Shown: piece by piece, positions 52,250-60,701 of the stretch
Layout of the letters: each line of letters begins with the position of its first letter
Numbering within the stretch: the stretch's first letter is position 1
Assembly (NCBI GenBank): GCA_019115605.1
Contig: DXDG01000022.1
Span: forward strand, 32,316-96,315
From: Candidatus Alistipes faecigallinarum
Lineage (GTDB): Bacteria; Bacteroidota; Bacteroidia; Bacteroidales; Rikenellaceae
Direction of reading: 5' to 3'
DNA: 64,000 nt
Translations under genes and position numbers: made by a program
Notes under the pieces: generated by a model
What the model was told of the DNA's origin: nothing
The model's database searches: none
What the model saw: the letters and a program-made list of their open reading frames with translations, nothing else

Positions 52250-52506
52250 TTTACGTTCTTGCTGTCGTCTATCTCATTTTTACGATCCGCCTTAACACTA
52301 TAGCCACTACCCACCTTAATTCTTGTGTTAGACGTTTTCAATGACCGGGTTCCGACAGTTCGCATATCATAGACGACTGTCTGTTTGACCGGATCATAGA
52401 CAATGGGCTCTTCCTGCTGGAGAGCTTCAATCGGCTGGGGTTTGGTGCATCCCATCAGCAGCGGCATCACCGTGCCGCAACTCGTTCTGGTTTGGTTGTA
52501 AAGCAT
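52246..52506 (-). CDS. Putative graspetide precursor peptide
   Basis: 86 residues with no recognised enzyme domain. Residues 22-48 are leader-like and acidic (ALQQEEPIVYDPV). The carboxy part (50-86) is rich in Thr, Ser and Lys (RTVGTRSLKTSNTR, then KVGSGYSVK) and ends with an acidic cluster, KADRKNEIDDSKNVK. Asp74, Glu78, Asp80 and Asp81 could be joined to Thr, Ser or Lys side chains. The stop overlaps the ligase ATG by 4 bases, the best evidence for its role. The LLMGC at 16-20 is a possible lipobox, so a lipoprotein reading is an alternative. Start choice is uncertain (Met14 possible). Confidence 0.65.
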   Translation of the reverse strand: MLYNQTRTSCGTVMPLLMGCTKPQPIEALQQEEPIVYDPVKQTVVYDMRTVGTRSLKTSNTRIKVGSGYSVKADRKNEIDDSKNVK

Positions 52507-52594
52507 AGCTTTGAAATTTAAAGGTTAAACATTTTTCGTTCAAGGCAAGCGCTTGACGTTTGGTTCGAAATAGGCACAAAAGAAGCGCGAACTT

Positions 52595-52733
52595 CGGCTT
52601 TTTATCTCTAAGGTCCGACCAAGGTACCCATACCACAAAAAGCGAAGCCCGCGCAGTACGCGAGTTCCGACGTTTGGGCTTTGTGGTACTTTGTCTTTTT
52701 ACTTGGTCGGTTTAAGAGATAAAGTGCAAGCCG
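52595..52733 (-). promoter_or_regulatory. Large structured leader element
   Basis: Four nested helices are all in register: 52595-52599 with 52729-52733 (5 bp), 52601-52609 with 52715-52723 (9 bp), 52615-52623 with 52702-52710 (9 bp), and 52631-52639 with 52680-52688 (9 bp). An inner GCCC/GGGC pair and a GCG/CGC tip complete the fold. Internal loops between helices are unequal, more like a folded RNA than a simple DNA palindrome. It lies between the inferred transcript start and the precursor gene. It could be a cis-regulatory leader, a small RNA or a dispersed repeat. Confidence 0.55.
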
Positions 52734-52772
52734 TCGAAAAAGCTATATGTCTTTCTTGTTTATGTCATCGGA

Positions 52773-52780
52773 CAAATATA
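52773..52780 (-). promoter_or_regulatory. Promoter -7 box for the graspetide operon
   Basis: TATATTTG on the minus strand, an exact TAnnTTTG match. The leader to the precursor ATG would be about 260 bases. No clear -33 element was found. Confidence 0.5.
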
Positions 52781-52918
52781 GCAAAAATTCCGTTCTTTGC
52801 GCAGGGCTTCGCCGTTTTAGGGTGCTGTTTTCATGATACAGATTCATTTTTTCTCCGGTCAGGGCCAAAGGTAGCCCTTACATGGGAAAAATCACGGCTC
52901 ATGTTTTTCATGAATCGA

Positions 52919-54616
52919 CTAAAATCCGACCGGTCGTCGAGACCGCTCCGACTGTCCGAGCAGTTCCGATCGGCAATATTCGTCGAGTTGCTCGAACGAA
53001 GGTTCCGCGCCCTGCAGGATCATGTCAACCGTCCGTTTGCGGGCGATGTTTTCAATCTGCCCGCCGCTGAAGTCGTACCGTTCGGCCAGTGTGGCGGCCA
53101 TCCGCTCATCGAGTGTCGGGATCATCGACCGCCAGATCCGGCTCTTTGCCTCCCGGGAGGGCTTTTCGAACTCAATTTTATAGAGGAAGCGCCGCTCGAA
53201 AGCCCGGTCCAGATTCTGTGTCAGGTTGGTCGTGGCGATCAGGATGCCCTCCAGCTGCTCCATCTCCTGCAGAATGATATTCTGGATTGAGTTTTCCATC
53301 TTCTCCACGGCTTTACTGGCCCCCTCCTGGCGGATGCCCAACACGGCATCCGCCTCGTTGAACAGCAGGATGGACGCCCGTTCCGACTGCCGCACATAAG
53401 AGCGGTAACGGTCGAAAGCCTCCTTGATGTTCTTCTCGCTTTCGCCGACCCAACAGCTTTTGATCTGTGAGACATCGACAACCATCAAGTCGCGCCCTGT
53501 GCGACGTGCCAGTTGGTAGACCGTCTCGGTCTTGCCTGTCCCCGGCGCTCCGTAGAAGAGGCAGGCAAATCCTTTGCGCATGCCGCCAGCCTCCAGCCGC
53601 TGCTGAATCTCCGCAAAGCGTTCGGGAGCAAGAAGTTCTCCCAGACGGTCAATCTGCCGCTGTACCGACGGGTTGTAGAAGAGTTCCCTGGCGGCAAAAG
53701 TCGTGCAGTCGAGCAGGTGACTTTTCTGTTTGGTCTGCTGATCGGTCAGATGAAGATCGGCGAACAGTTCCTCCTTGGCTTTGCTCGTCAGATGATAATA
53801 CTCCGAATCATTCAAGCCGTCGGAGTTGCAGTTTTCGAGGATATTCATTGCCAGCAGCCCCAAACTGCGATCTTTTAAGCGATGGGATAGGAAACGCACA
53901 TCACTTCGGGAAAAATAATTTTTCCAATCATGCTCTCCAATCATGTCATCATCCAGGTTGATGAAACGATTGCAGAAGATGTACAAAAGCAGCCGCTCCT
54001 CTTCGCAACCCTTTAAATCATAGGATTGAATCATCCGGCAGAATGCGAGTTGTGGATTGGCGACAACCAACAGATCAAGTTCTTGCAACAGTTGCTCCGT
54101 ATCGGTTTCCTCGAAAATATCGGCCATTCGGTCGAAAAGCTGTTCAGTTGTCAAATGATCAATCGGAGCCGGAGTATATACCCGGTTCTCCTTGATGGCG
54201 TTCACCACCTCCTTTGGCACAGAATAATAGACCGAATTGTCCTCCTTAATGCGCCGGATGAAACGCTTTTCGACCAACATATCGGTTTCTGCCATCATCG
54301 AAATGATGCGTACCATACGACACCCCACCAACTCGGCGAAATCGCTGATTTGAATCCGACTGTAAGCGCTTTTTTCCATGAAAAGGGCGAAAACCAGCGC
54401 CTGTTCCTCGTTAATAGACATGCGTTCGGCGATAAACATCAGAGACTCGCGGGCTTTTTCGTAGAATACCTCCCCGAGTTGCAATTCAATAGCCAGGTTG
54501 ACGATTTGTTCGATCGCCCCGATCAGGGTCTGTTCCGGCTTCTTTTTATCCTGAAGCCGGTTTGCTCCGGCTTCCGCCTGGTGAATGGCACTTTTTGCTT
54601 CCGATTTCCGTTTCAT
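52919..54616 (-). CDS. AAA+ ATPase of unknown function
   Basis: 565 residues from the chosen ATG (54616; 54667 is an alternative). Residues 1-330 are helical with no recognised domain; a winged-helix-like stretch lies near 70-150. The AAA+ core follows: GAPGTGKTETVYQLAR (Walker A, about 356-371), DVSQIKSCWVGESEKNIKEAF (the pore/sensor region of Cdc48-like ATPases), ILLFNEADAVLG (Walker B, Asn before Glu-Ala-Asp), ATTNLTQNLDRAFERRF (sensor 1 and arginine fingers). It ends in a helical lid. It resembles FtsH/Vps4/proteasomal-type AAA proteins in fold, probably remodelling a protein complex. Confidence 0.8.
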   Translation of the reverse strand: MKRKSEAKSAIHQAEAGANRLQDKKKPEQTLIGAIEQIVNLAIELQLGEVFYEKARESLMFIAERMSINEEQALVFALFMEKSAYSRIQISDFAELVGCRMVRIISMMAETDMLVEKRFIRRIKEDNSVYYSVPKEVVNAIKENRVYTPAPIDHLTTEQLFDRMADIFEETDTEQLLQELDLLVVANPQLAFCRMIQSYDLKGCEEERLLLYIFCNRFINLDDDMIGEHDWKNYFSRSDVRFLSHRLKDRSLGLLAMNILENCNSDGLNDSEYYHLTSKAKEELFADLHLTDQQTKQKSHLLDCTTFAARELFYNPSVQRQIDRLGELLAPERFAEIQQRLEAGGMRKGFACLFYGAPGTGKTETVYQLARRTGRDLMVVDVSQIKSCWVGESEKNIKEAFDRYRSYVRQSERASILLFNEADAVLGIRQEGASKAVEKMENSIQNIILQEMEQLEGILIATTNLTQNLDRAFERRFLYKIEFEKPSREAKSRIWRSMIPTLDERMAATLAERYDFSGGQIENIARKRTVDMILQGAEPSFEQLDEYCRSELLGQSERSRRPVGF

Positions 54617-54888
54617 GGCATCCGAAATTTTGATTTCCGATGCAAAGATCGGATGTCGTTGTGCCAAAACATGGCGTATTTCAAAAAACAGTTGCCAGCA
54701 GCATATGTCATTATTTTTCCCATGTGTGCCCTATTTTTGTCGCAGAATCAAGAAAAACACGTTGTGATTTGCGGCCACCTCCCGTCACCAAACTGCGAAA
54801 CAGTTGCAGCGCGTCGAAGCCGCCGATTTGGCCAGGCTTATTTTGAGAGGAGAGGACCGGGGACCGATGGTACGAAGAAGTGGAACGC
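54617..54888. other. Gap between AAA+ gene and small ORF
   Basis: No complete gene is visible. An open plus-strand frame (54768-54888) encodes QRVEAADLARLILRGED and may be the front part of the small ORF that follows, displaced by one base. Confidence 0.4.
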
Positions 54889-55041
54889 ATGGAACGGGTG
54901 AATGTCCTTTTGTTGGACCTTGTCCAACAGATGTATCGCCGCAGACAGAGGTTGTATGCAGGCATGGGAAAAAGGCCGCGGATTGTATTATACCCGAAAG
55001 AGGTCGAACGGACTATTGAAATATTCCATGAAAACATTTAA
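54889..55041 (+). CDS. Small ORF, possibly the end of a frameshifted gene
   Basis: 50 codons from ATG to TAA encode MERVNVLLLDLVQQMYRRRQ followed by a segment with GMGKRPRIVLYPKEVE and IEIFHEN. The helical, charged composition looks like real protein. The same frame is open back to a stop at 54844, and a neighbouring frame just upstream reads like its continuation, so one indel may have broken a gene of about 90 codons. It ends 38 bases before the first DUF262 gene and could belong with it. No family recognised. Confidence 0.4.
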   Translation: MERVNVLLLDLVQQMYRRRQRLYAGMGKRPRIVLYPKEVERTIEIFHENI

Positions 55042-55079
55042 TTTTATTATCCAGAATCCGTTTTATTAAAACTACTGAC

Positions 55080-56981
55080 ATGAATACATTGGAGCTGAAA
55101 TCCGTTGCCGATTTGCAAAAGCTGGCATTTTACATACCCGATTACCAGCGCGGGTATCGTTGGACGCAACGGCAAGTAGAAGATCTGCTGAATGACATTT
55201 TCGAGTTCAGCCAAAAGAATAATGCAGGTATCTACTGCCTGCAGCCTTTGGTGGTCAAAAGTTTGAACGGGCCATGGGAAGTGGTGGACGGACAGCAGCG
55301 GCTGACAACCATATGCCTGATTCTGGAGGTATTGGGCCTGTCCCGCATTGATATTACATATCAGACAAGAAGGGATAGTGCCGAGTTTCTGAATAAAATC
55401 ACGACGGAAGAAGTAGCAGGAGAGAAGGCTGAAAAGAAAGCTGAAGAAAAGGCTGAAGAAAAAGCAAAAAACAATATCGACTTTTACCATATCTACCTGG
55501 CTGTAACAGTTATCCGCAGGTGGCTGGATGAAAAGAAAATAGATAAAGAGAAATTTCAGGATATTTTGCTCAACCGAGTAAAGTTTATCTGGTATGAAAC
55601 CGAGGAAGATCCCAAAGAGGTATTCGCCCGATTGAACATCGGAAAAATCTCATTGACCAACGCCGAGCTGATCAAGGCCCTGCTGTTGAACAAATCCAAT
55701 TTTGACAGCAGCGACGATGATAAAATCAGACTTTGGCAGCAGGAAATAGCCGTGGAGTGGGACGTCATCGAATATGCGCTCCAGTCCAATGAGTTCTGGC
55801 TCTTTCTCAATGCCCCCGGCGATGAACGCCCCACGCGTATCGATTATGTTTTCGATATGATCTGCCGTTGCGACTTGTTGGGCTGCAAGGATGAGAAAGA
55901 GATTGACGCGACCGATGATTTCCGGACCTTCCGCTACGTCTACCACTATCTTGCCGTGCAGAAGCAGAATAAGATTTCGTTGGCACAGGCCGTTCGTACC
56001 ATCTGGGAGAACGTACGGGAAATATTCCATACCTTACAGGAGTGGTTCGACGATATGGAACTGTACCACTATATCGGTTATCTGATCTATATGGGCAGGA
56101 AGGTTGATGAGATTTACAAACAGTGGAACGTCTCTGACGGCAAGTTCGAATTCATAGAAAAATACCTGAAAGAAGAGATCAAGCGAACTATTCCATACAA
56201 GGATATCGAAAATACGGTTTACGAAGTCGAATCTGCCCCAAATAAAGGCGGAAGCAAGACAAACTGTCGCCCCATCCTGTTGTTGCACAACCTGCAGACG
56301 GTTATCAATCAGAACAGGATATTGGGCGCCAATGCAAAATACAAAAACGGGGTATTCTACAAGTTCCCGTTCCATCTGTACAAATTGGAAGGATGGGATG
56401 TGGAGCACATCGACTCGAATACCGAAAATGGCTTGAACGATATCCAGTCGCAGCGCGAATGGTTACTCAATGCCTATTTTGGTCTTCAGGACAAGGCCTA
56501 TCAAACTCTCCGAGACCAGATTCAAGAATTTTTCAAGACCAGAAAAGGCGATGAACAAAATGCGGATTCTGACAAACAGACGGTACGCAACGAGCAGTTT
56601 GTCGCACTGAAAAAACAGATTGAAGACATCGGAGGCAGTAACCGGCTGGACCAAAATGAAAAAAACAAGATATGGAATTTCACCCTGCTGGATTCTTCGA
56701 CCAACCGGAGTTACGGCAACGCCATTTTCCCGGCCAAACGCAGGGTCATCATCGGCAAGGACCAGGGAAAGAGGTTCAGTCTGCCGACAATCGACGAGAA
56801 TGGAGAGATCGTTTTGGGTTCAGCCGAAAATGGGTCCTCCTCGTTCATTCCACCTTGCACCAGGTATGTATTCCTGAAATATTACAACACCGCCTCATTT
56901 GATCCCAATGCGTGGACCAAAGACGATGCCGAGGCCTATAAAAACAACATAAAAGAGGTTCTTAAAGATTTTCTGTCATGA
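55080..56981 (+). CDS. DUF262-DUF1524 (GmrSD-like) protein
   Basis: 633 residues. The DUF262/GmrS-type amino domain has IPDYQRGYRW (19-28) and VVDGQQRLTT (68-77), the ParB-like NTP-binding motif, and EVFARLNIGKISLTNAELIKALLL. A charged repeat lies at 115-130. The carboxy part carries a DUF1524 HNH-like nuclease: DVEHIDSNTENGL (near 440) and NFTLLDSSTNRSYGNAIFPAKR (near 531-552). GmrSD is a type IV restriction enzyme that cuts glucosylated phage DNA, so a nuclease-based defence role is likely. The stop overlaps the next gene (ATGA). Confidence 0.9.
   Translation: MNTLELKSVADLQKLAFYIPDYQRGYRWTQRQVEDLLNDIFEFSQKNNAGIYCLQPLVVKSLNGPWEVVDGQQRLTTICLILEVLGLSRIDITYQTRRDSAEFLNKITTEEVAGEKAEKKAEEKAEEKAKNNIDFYHIYLAVTVIRRWLDEKKIDKEKFQDILLNRVKFIWYETEEDPKEVFARLNIGKISLTNAELIKALLLNKSNFDSSDDDKIRLWQQEIAVEWDVIEYALQSNEFWLFLNAPGDERPTRIDYVFDMICRCDLLGCKDEKEIDATDDFRTFRYVYHYLAVQKQNKISLAQAVRTIWENVREIFHTLQEWFDDMELYHYIGYLIYMGRKVDEIYKQWNVSDGKFEFIEKYLKEEIKRTIPYKDIENTVYEVESAPNKGGSKTNCRPILLLHNLQTVINQNRILGANAKYKNGVFYKFPFHLYKLEGWDVEHIDSNTENGLNDIQSQREWLLNAYFGLQDKAYQTLRDQIQEFFKTRKGDEQNADSDKQTVRNEQFVALKKQIEDIGGSNRLDQNEKNKIWNFTLLDSSTNRSYGNAIFPAKRRVIIGKDQGKRFSLPTIDENGEIVLGSAENGSSSFIPPCTRYVFLKYYNTASFDPNAWTKDDAEAYKNNIKEVLKDFLS
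55422..55469 (+). repeat. Tandem 12-base repeat inside the first DUF262 gene
   Basis: Four in-frame units of about GARAARGCTGAA encode EKAE-like repeats (residues 115-130). Unit number could vary by slippage without breaking the frame. Confidence 0.75.
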
Positions 56982-59512
56982 GCATGAACAACGATAAGGT
57001 TTCATTCTGGAAACTTCTGAACGATAAAAAGATTGTCATCCCCATTATCCAGCGCGATTATGCCCAGGGACGGGAGGGCAGGGAGTTCCTGCGCGAGCGT
57101 TTTCTCGGGCAGTTGTTCGACGCCCTGAAGGGCGCCACGCCCCTGGTACTTGACTTTGTGTACGGCAGCGTCGAGGGCGACACGTTCTATCCGCTGGACG
57201 GCCAGCAACGTCTTACTACCCTATGGCTGCTTCACTGGTATCTGGCACTGTGCGCCGAAACTCTGTCTGAAGACAAGAAGGTGCTGGAAAAGTTCTCCTA
57301 CGAAACGCGAATTTCTTCCAGAACATTCTGCCAGAAACTTTGCGGCATCACCCAGTCCTATCAGCCGCAGAAACACGGCATAGCCGCCTTTGTACGCAAC
57401 CAAACCTGGTTCTACTCGGCCTACGAGCAGGATCCGACCGTCCAGTCGATGCTGCGCATGCTGAATGGGACGGATATTTCGGACAGCAACAAGATGGATA
57501 TTACCGACGGTATTGAAGAATATTGTATCCAAGCAGAACTTACAAAAGAAAAGGCAAAAGAGCTGCTGGATCGATTAAAGGGAGAGGATGCCCCCATCGG
57601 TTTCTACCTGTTGAACATGGAAGACAAGGATATGCCGCTTGCCGACGATCTCTACATCAAGATGAACGCCCGTGGCAAGGTGCTGACAGACTTCGAAAAT
57701 TTCAAGGTAGACCTTCTGAAATACAAGTTATCAAGCAGGGAATACCTTATCCCGGCAAACGATATGGGCGATGAGAGTTTCAGCCGGCTGCTGGATACCC
57801 GATGGACAGATCTGTTTTGGCACTATCGTTCGGCAGAATGCCACATCGACGAGATATACATGAGTTTTTTCAACCGCTTCTTCCTTAATTGGTACATCGC
57901 CAATACAGAAGAGAGTGCGGACGAGGTAGTATCCAGCAACCTTTACAAAGCAGTGTCGGCGGCCGAAACCAGGAAAGGCTCCCACTACCGCTACCTAAGT
58001 ATCTCCATCTACGAACCGGCACTTACCGGCGAGTGTATAGAAGCTCTCAGCAAGTGCCTCAATCGCATGTGCGATCTTTATAATAATGCAAAAGGAGATA
58101 ACAAACAGAAACTACAGGCAATAAACCCACTTTTCATGCCCTATTGGGAAGAAGTGGCCGAGAATGAAGAGAGCGACCAGGCAAACAAAATCTTCAGCTT
58201 TATTCCCCGTTATGCAACCGACAAGGACACGAATACTCCTGCTCCAATTACCTTGAAGCAACAAGTCGTTTTTCATGCCGTTTGCGTTTATCTTACCAAC
58301 TGCGAGAAGGTCGAAACGGAGAATTTGAAGGATTGGATGCATTTTGTCTGGAATATGGTAGAAAACAGTTACCTGGACAGCAAACAGAGTGTCGGTGCCA
58401 TTCGGTTTTTCGACAAAGGGCCGAAGATAGAGAACAACGAAGCTCCTGGTTGGGCCTGCGATAACATCATCGATTATCTGGCCGGGATAGACGTGGAACA
58501 GATGAAAAGTGACGTTTTCGGCCGCAGGCAACTGCTCGAAGAAATCGCAAAAGCCAAACAAATCAAACAAAATCCCGACTGGGAACATAATATTCATGAA
58601 GCCGAAAAGGCAGCCTTCTTCAAAGGGGCCATTGCTTTTCTGTTCAACAACGAAAAGGGCGAAACGGATTGGAGCAATTTCGACACGAAATGGAAAACTG
58701 CCCAAGAACTGTTCGACAAGGACGGAGTCAAGGCCGACAAGACCGTGGCTGCCATGCAGGCTCTATACAGCTACTGTGATGATTGGGGCTCGCAATTCTG
58801 GTGGAATGCCAAAATATTCAACGGCAAGGCAAATACCTGGAAAGATCAGATCCTGACGAAAGTGGCAGGAAACAACCAATATGTATATGCAAAGCCGGTT
58901 CATTATCTGTTGTTGATGGGAGCCAGACCATTAAAAGAAAGGAAAGAGGACAGACGGCTGCGGCTATTGTCCAGCAACTCCTTGATCGAGCATCTTGTAA
59001 AGGAAAACCCCAAAGGTCAGGACATGTACATACGATACCCTCATGATTCTTTGTATTACTGTGGAAAGAAATTCGGAGTCATGTTGTACTATGAGAGCCG
59101 CGACAAATGTCTGAACGAGTTGTTGAAAAACAATAAAATAAAACTTTTGGCAGGCCAGAACGAGAAGATAAGTATAAAAAACGATGATGGCAACGAAGTC
59201 GATGCCGTATTCTGGGGCGATTTGAATATCAACTTTGACTATTATCCGGAGAACGGAGAACCTTTGCATCTGCAATGGTACCAGGGAGGTAGCTCGACAG
59301 AGTATGAGATTTATCTGATGAATGAGGATTGGATATACAAAATGCGTCCTACTCCTCTTGAGGATGAAAAAGGCGATCGAAAGCGATATTACTGTTTCAA
59401 CCTCCACATTGACGAATCGCCCGGCGAATTGTCCGGCAAAACGTTGGCAGACCAATTCTGCAAACAAGTAAAAGAGGAATTTGGGGAATTTATGAAGAAT
59501 CCGGCTGAGTAG
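56978..59512 (+). CDS. Second DUF262 protein of the pair
   Basis: 844 residues. The amino end has IIQRDYAQGREG (23-34) and PLDGQQRLTTLW (72-83), the DUF262 nucleotide-binding motifs, followed by LADDLYIKMNARGKVLTDFENFKVDL, the family's conserved N-x-R-G-x-x-L-T-x-F-E segment. The long remainder is helical in the middle. It ends in a beta-rich domain (about 690-840; FWGDLNINFDYYPENGEPLHLQWYQ), with no HNH motif seen. It may supply specificity or regulation to the first protein. The overlap by 4 bases argues for a fixed ratio and a complex. Confidence 0.88.
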   Translation: MSMNNDKVSFWKLLNDKKIVIPIIQRDYAQGREGREFLRERFLGQLFDALKGATPLVLDFVYGSVEGDTFYPLDGQQRLTTLWLLHWYLALCAETLSEDKKVLEKFSYETRISSRTFCQKLCGITQSYQPQKHGIAAFVRNQTWFYSAYEQDPTVQSMLRMLNGTDISDSNKMDITDGIEEYCIQAELTKEKAKELLDRLKGEDAPIGFYLLNMEDKDMPLADDLYIKMNARGKVLTDFENFKVDLLKYKLSSREYLIPANDMGDESFSRLLDTRWTDLFWHYRSAECHIDEIYMSFFNRFFLNWYIANTEESADEVVSSNLYKAVSAAETRKGSHYRYLSISIYEPALTGECIEALSKCLNRMCDLYNNAKGDNKQKLQAINPLFMPYWEEVAENEESDQANKIFSFIPRYATDKDTNTPAPITLKQQVVFHAVCVYLTNCEKVETENLKDWMHFVWNMVENSYLDSKQSVGAIRFFDKGPKIENNEAPGWACDNIIDYLAGIDVEQMKSDVFGRRQLLEEIAKAKQIKQNPDWEHNIHEAEKAAFFKGAIAFLFNNEKGETDWSNFDTKWKTAQELFDKDGVKADKTVAAMQALYSYCDDWGSQFWWNAKIFNGKANTWKDQILTKVAGNNQYVYAKPVHYLLLMGARPLKERKEDRRLRLLSSNSLIEHLVKENPKGQDMYIRYPHDSLYYCGKKFGVMLYYESRDKCLNELLKNNKIKLLAGQNEKISIKNDDGNEVDAVFWGDLNINFDYYPENGEPLHLQWYQGGSSTEYEIYLMNEDWIYKMRPTPLEDEKGDRKRYYCFNLHIDESPGELSGKTLADQFCKQVKEEFGEFMKNPAE

Positions 59513-59525
59513 GCCGGATTCTTCT
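59495..59525 (+). terminator. Terminator at the end of the DUF262 pair
   Basis: AAGAATCCGGC (59495-59505) pairs perfectly with GCCGGATTCTT (59513-59523). The stem overlaps the last codons and the stop codon lies in the loop. The T-run is weak. Confidence 0.65.
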
Positions 59526-59663
59526 TGGTTGCTGTCAACGGTTATATTGTCGGAGCAGATCATCATTGGTGAAATCTGTTGTCCGCCTCTCCTCGTGAAG
59601 GGCATCCCGATGCCTGCACATCGGCCAATTTGATATATGCTATAATTTAGCACATCCTTGTTG

Positions 59664-59671
59664 TATCTTTG
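59664..59671 (+). promoter_or_regulatory. Promoter -7 box for the WYL gene
   Basis: TATCTTTG, an exact match, about 50 bases before the ATG. Confidence 0.65.
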
Positions 59672-59681
59672 CAGAAAAGAT

Positions 59682-59697
59682 TCTCCACTTGTGGAGA
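59682..59697 (+). promoter_or_regulatory. Palindrome in the WYL leader, possible operator
   Basis: TCTCCAC-TT-GTGGAGA is a perfect 7-bp inverted repeat with a 2-base centre. It lies 10 bases after the -7 box, a position where a bound regulator would block transcription. Autoregulation by the WYL protein is inferred. Confidence 0.5.
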
Positions 59698-59726
59698 GAT
59701 GATGAACAAAACCAAACCATACAACC

Positions 59727-60701
59727 ATGACCAAGAGTAGAAAATCGCGCTCCTCGTCGAAAAGCAATGCCGCCACGCTTTTCAACCGTTATGTCTGGCT
59801 GGTCGATACCATCTATCGTGCCGGGCGTATCACCTTCGAGGAGATCAACGAACGGTGGCAGCGCTCGTCGCTCAACGAAACCGGCGAGGAGCTTCCCCTG
59901 AAGACCTTCCACAACCACAAGAACGCCATCCAGCAGATGTTCGACATCAATATCGAGTGCAACCGCAAGGGCGGCTACTTTTACTACATCGAGCATGCAG
60001 AGGATATGGAGCGGGGCGGCGTGCGGACGTGGCTGCTGAACACCTTCGCTGTGAACCACCTCATCAACGAAAGCCACCACCTCAAGCGGCGCATCCTTTT
60101 CGAGGAGATTCCCTCGGGGCAGCGTTTTCTGACGCAGATCATCGAGGCGATGCGCGACAGCCACACCCTGGAGATCTCCTACCAAAGCTTCTGGAACGAT
60201 ACGCCCCGCACATTCGAGGTGGCACCCTACTGCGTCAAGGTATTCCACCAGCGGTGGTATGTCGTGGCATGCAGCACGAGCGATGACCGGCTGCGCATCT
60301 ATGCGCTGGACCGCATCCGGGAGCTCCGCACATCGGAACACCTGTTCATCCTGCCCGACGATTTTGACCCGCAGGCCTATTTTGCCGATTCGTTCGGCAT
60401 CGCGGTCGATGAGCGTTACAAACCCGAGCAGGTACGGGTTCGCGTATCGGGCATTCAGCGACAATACCTTCGCACGCTGCCCCTGCACGCCTCGCAGCTG
60501 GAGACCGAAATTACGGACGATTCTTCCGTATTCGAATTCTACCTGCGGCCGACATTCGATTTCGAGCAGGAACTATTAACGCATGCCGCCAACACCGATG
60601 GACAGATTGAGGTTCTGCAACCGCAATGGCTGCGTGAAGAGATGAAGCAAATCGGCCTCAATCTGGTGGAGGCTCATAAAACCGTCGGACGCGAACAATG
60701 A
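59727..60701 (+). CDS. WYL-domain transcriptional regulator
   Basis: 324 residues. The amino end is a helix-turn-helix region (YVWLVDTIYRAGRITFEEINERW; LPLKTFHNHKNAIQQMFDINIEC). The WYL domain covers about 148-205, with ISYQSFWNDTPRTFEVAPYCVKVFHQRWYVVACS, where R-W-Y stands for W-Y-L, and YALDRIRELR. The carboxy WCX-like extension follows. WYL proteins often bind nucleic-acid ligands and control phage-defence operons (BrxR, CapW). This one follows the DUF262 pair by 214 bases and overlaps the phospholipase-D-like gene (ATGA). Confidence 0.87.
   Translation: MTKSRKSRSSSKSNAATLFNRYVWLVDTIYRAGRITFEEINERWQRSSLNETGEELPLKTFHNHKNAIQQMFDINIECNRKGGYFYYIEHAEDMERGGVRTWLLNTFAVNHLINESHHLKRRILFEEIPSGQRFLTQIIEAMRDSHTLEISYQSFWNDTPRTFEVAPYCVKVFHQRWYVVACSTSDDRLRIYALDRIRELRTSEHLFILPDDFDPQAYFADSFGIAVDERYKPEQVRVRVSGIQRQYLRTLPLHASQLETEITDDSSVFEFYLRPTFDFEQELLTHAANTDGQIEVLQPQWLREEMKQIGLNLVEAHKTVGREQ

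Larger units (their letters stand above)
52507..52918 (-). other. Gap upstream of the graspetide genes
   Basis: No convincing gene in 412 bases. On the minus strand it holds a -7 box (52773-52780), a long folded segment (52595-52733) and an unstructured stretch before the precursor ATG. Its far end borders the AAA+ gene stop. Confidence 0.7.

Noticed and set aside
52427..52636. Minus-strand frame overlapping the graspetide precursor start
   Set aside because: It runs through the folded leader and is out of frame with the precursor. It lacks the overlap with the ligase that supports the 52246-52506 gene.
54711..55037. Minus-strand frame of about 108 codons before the DUF262 pair
   Set aside because: Composition is Ser/Arg/Cys-rich and unlike protein; the plus-strand frames look more natural.
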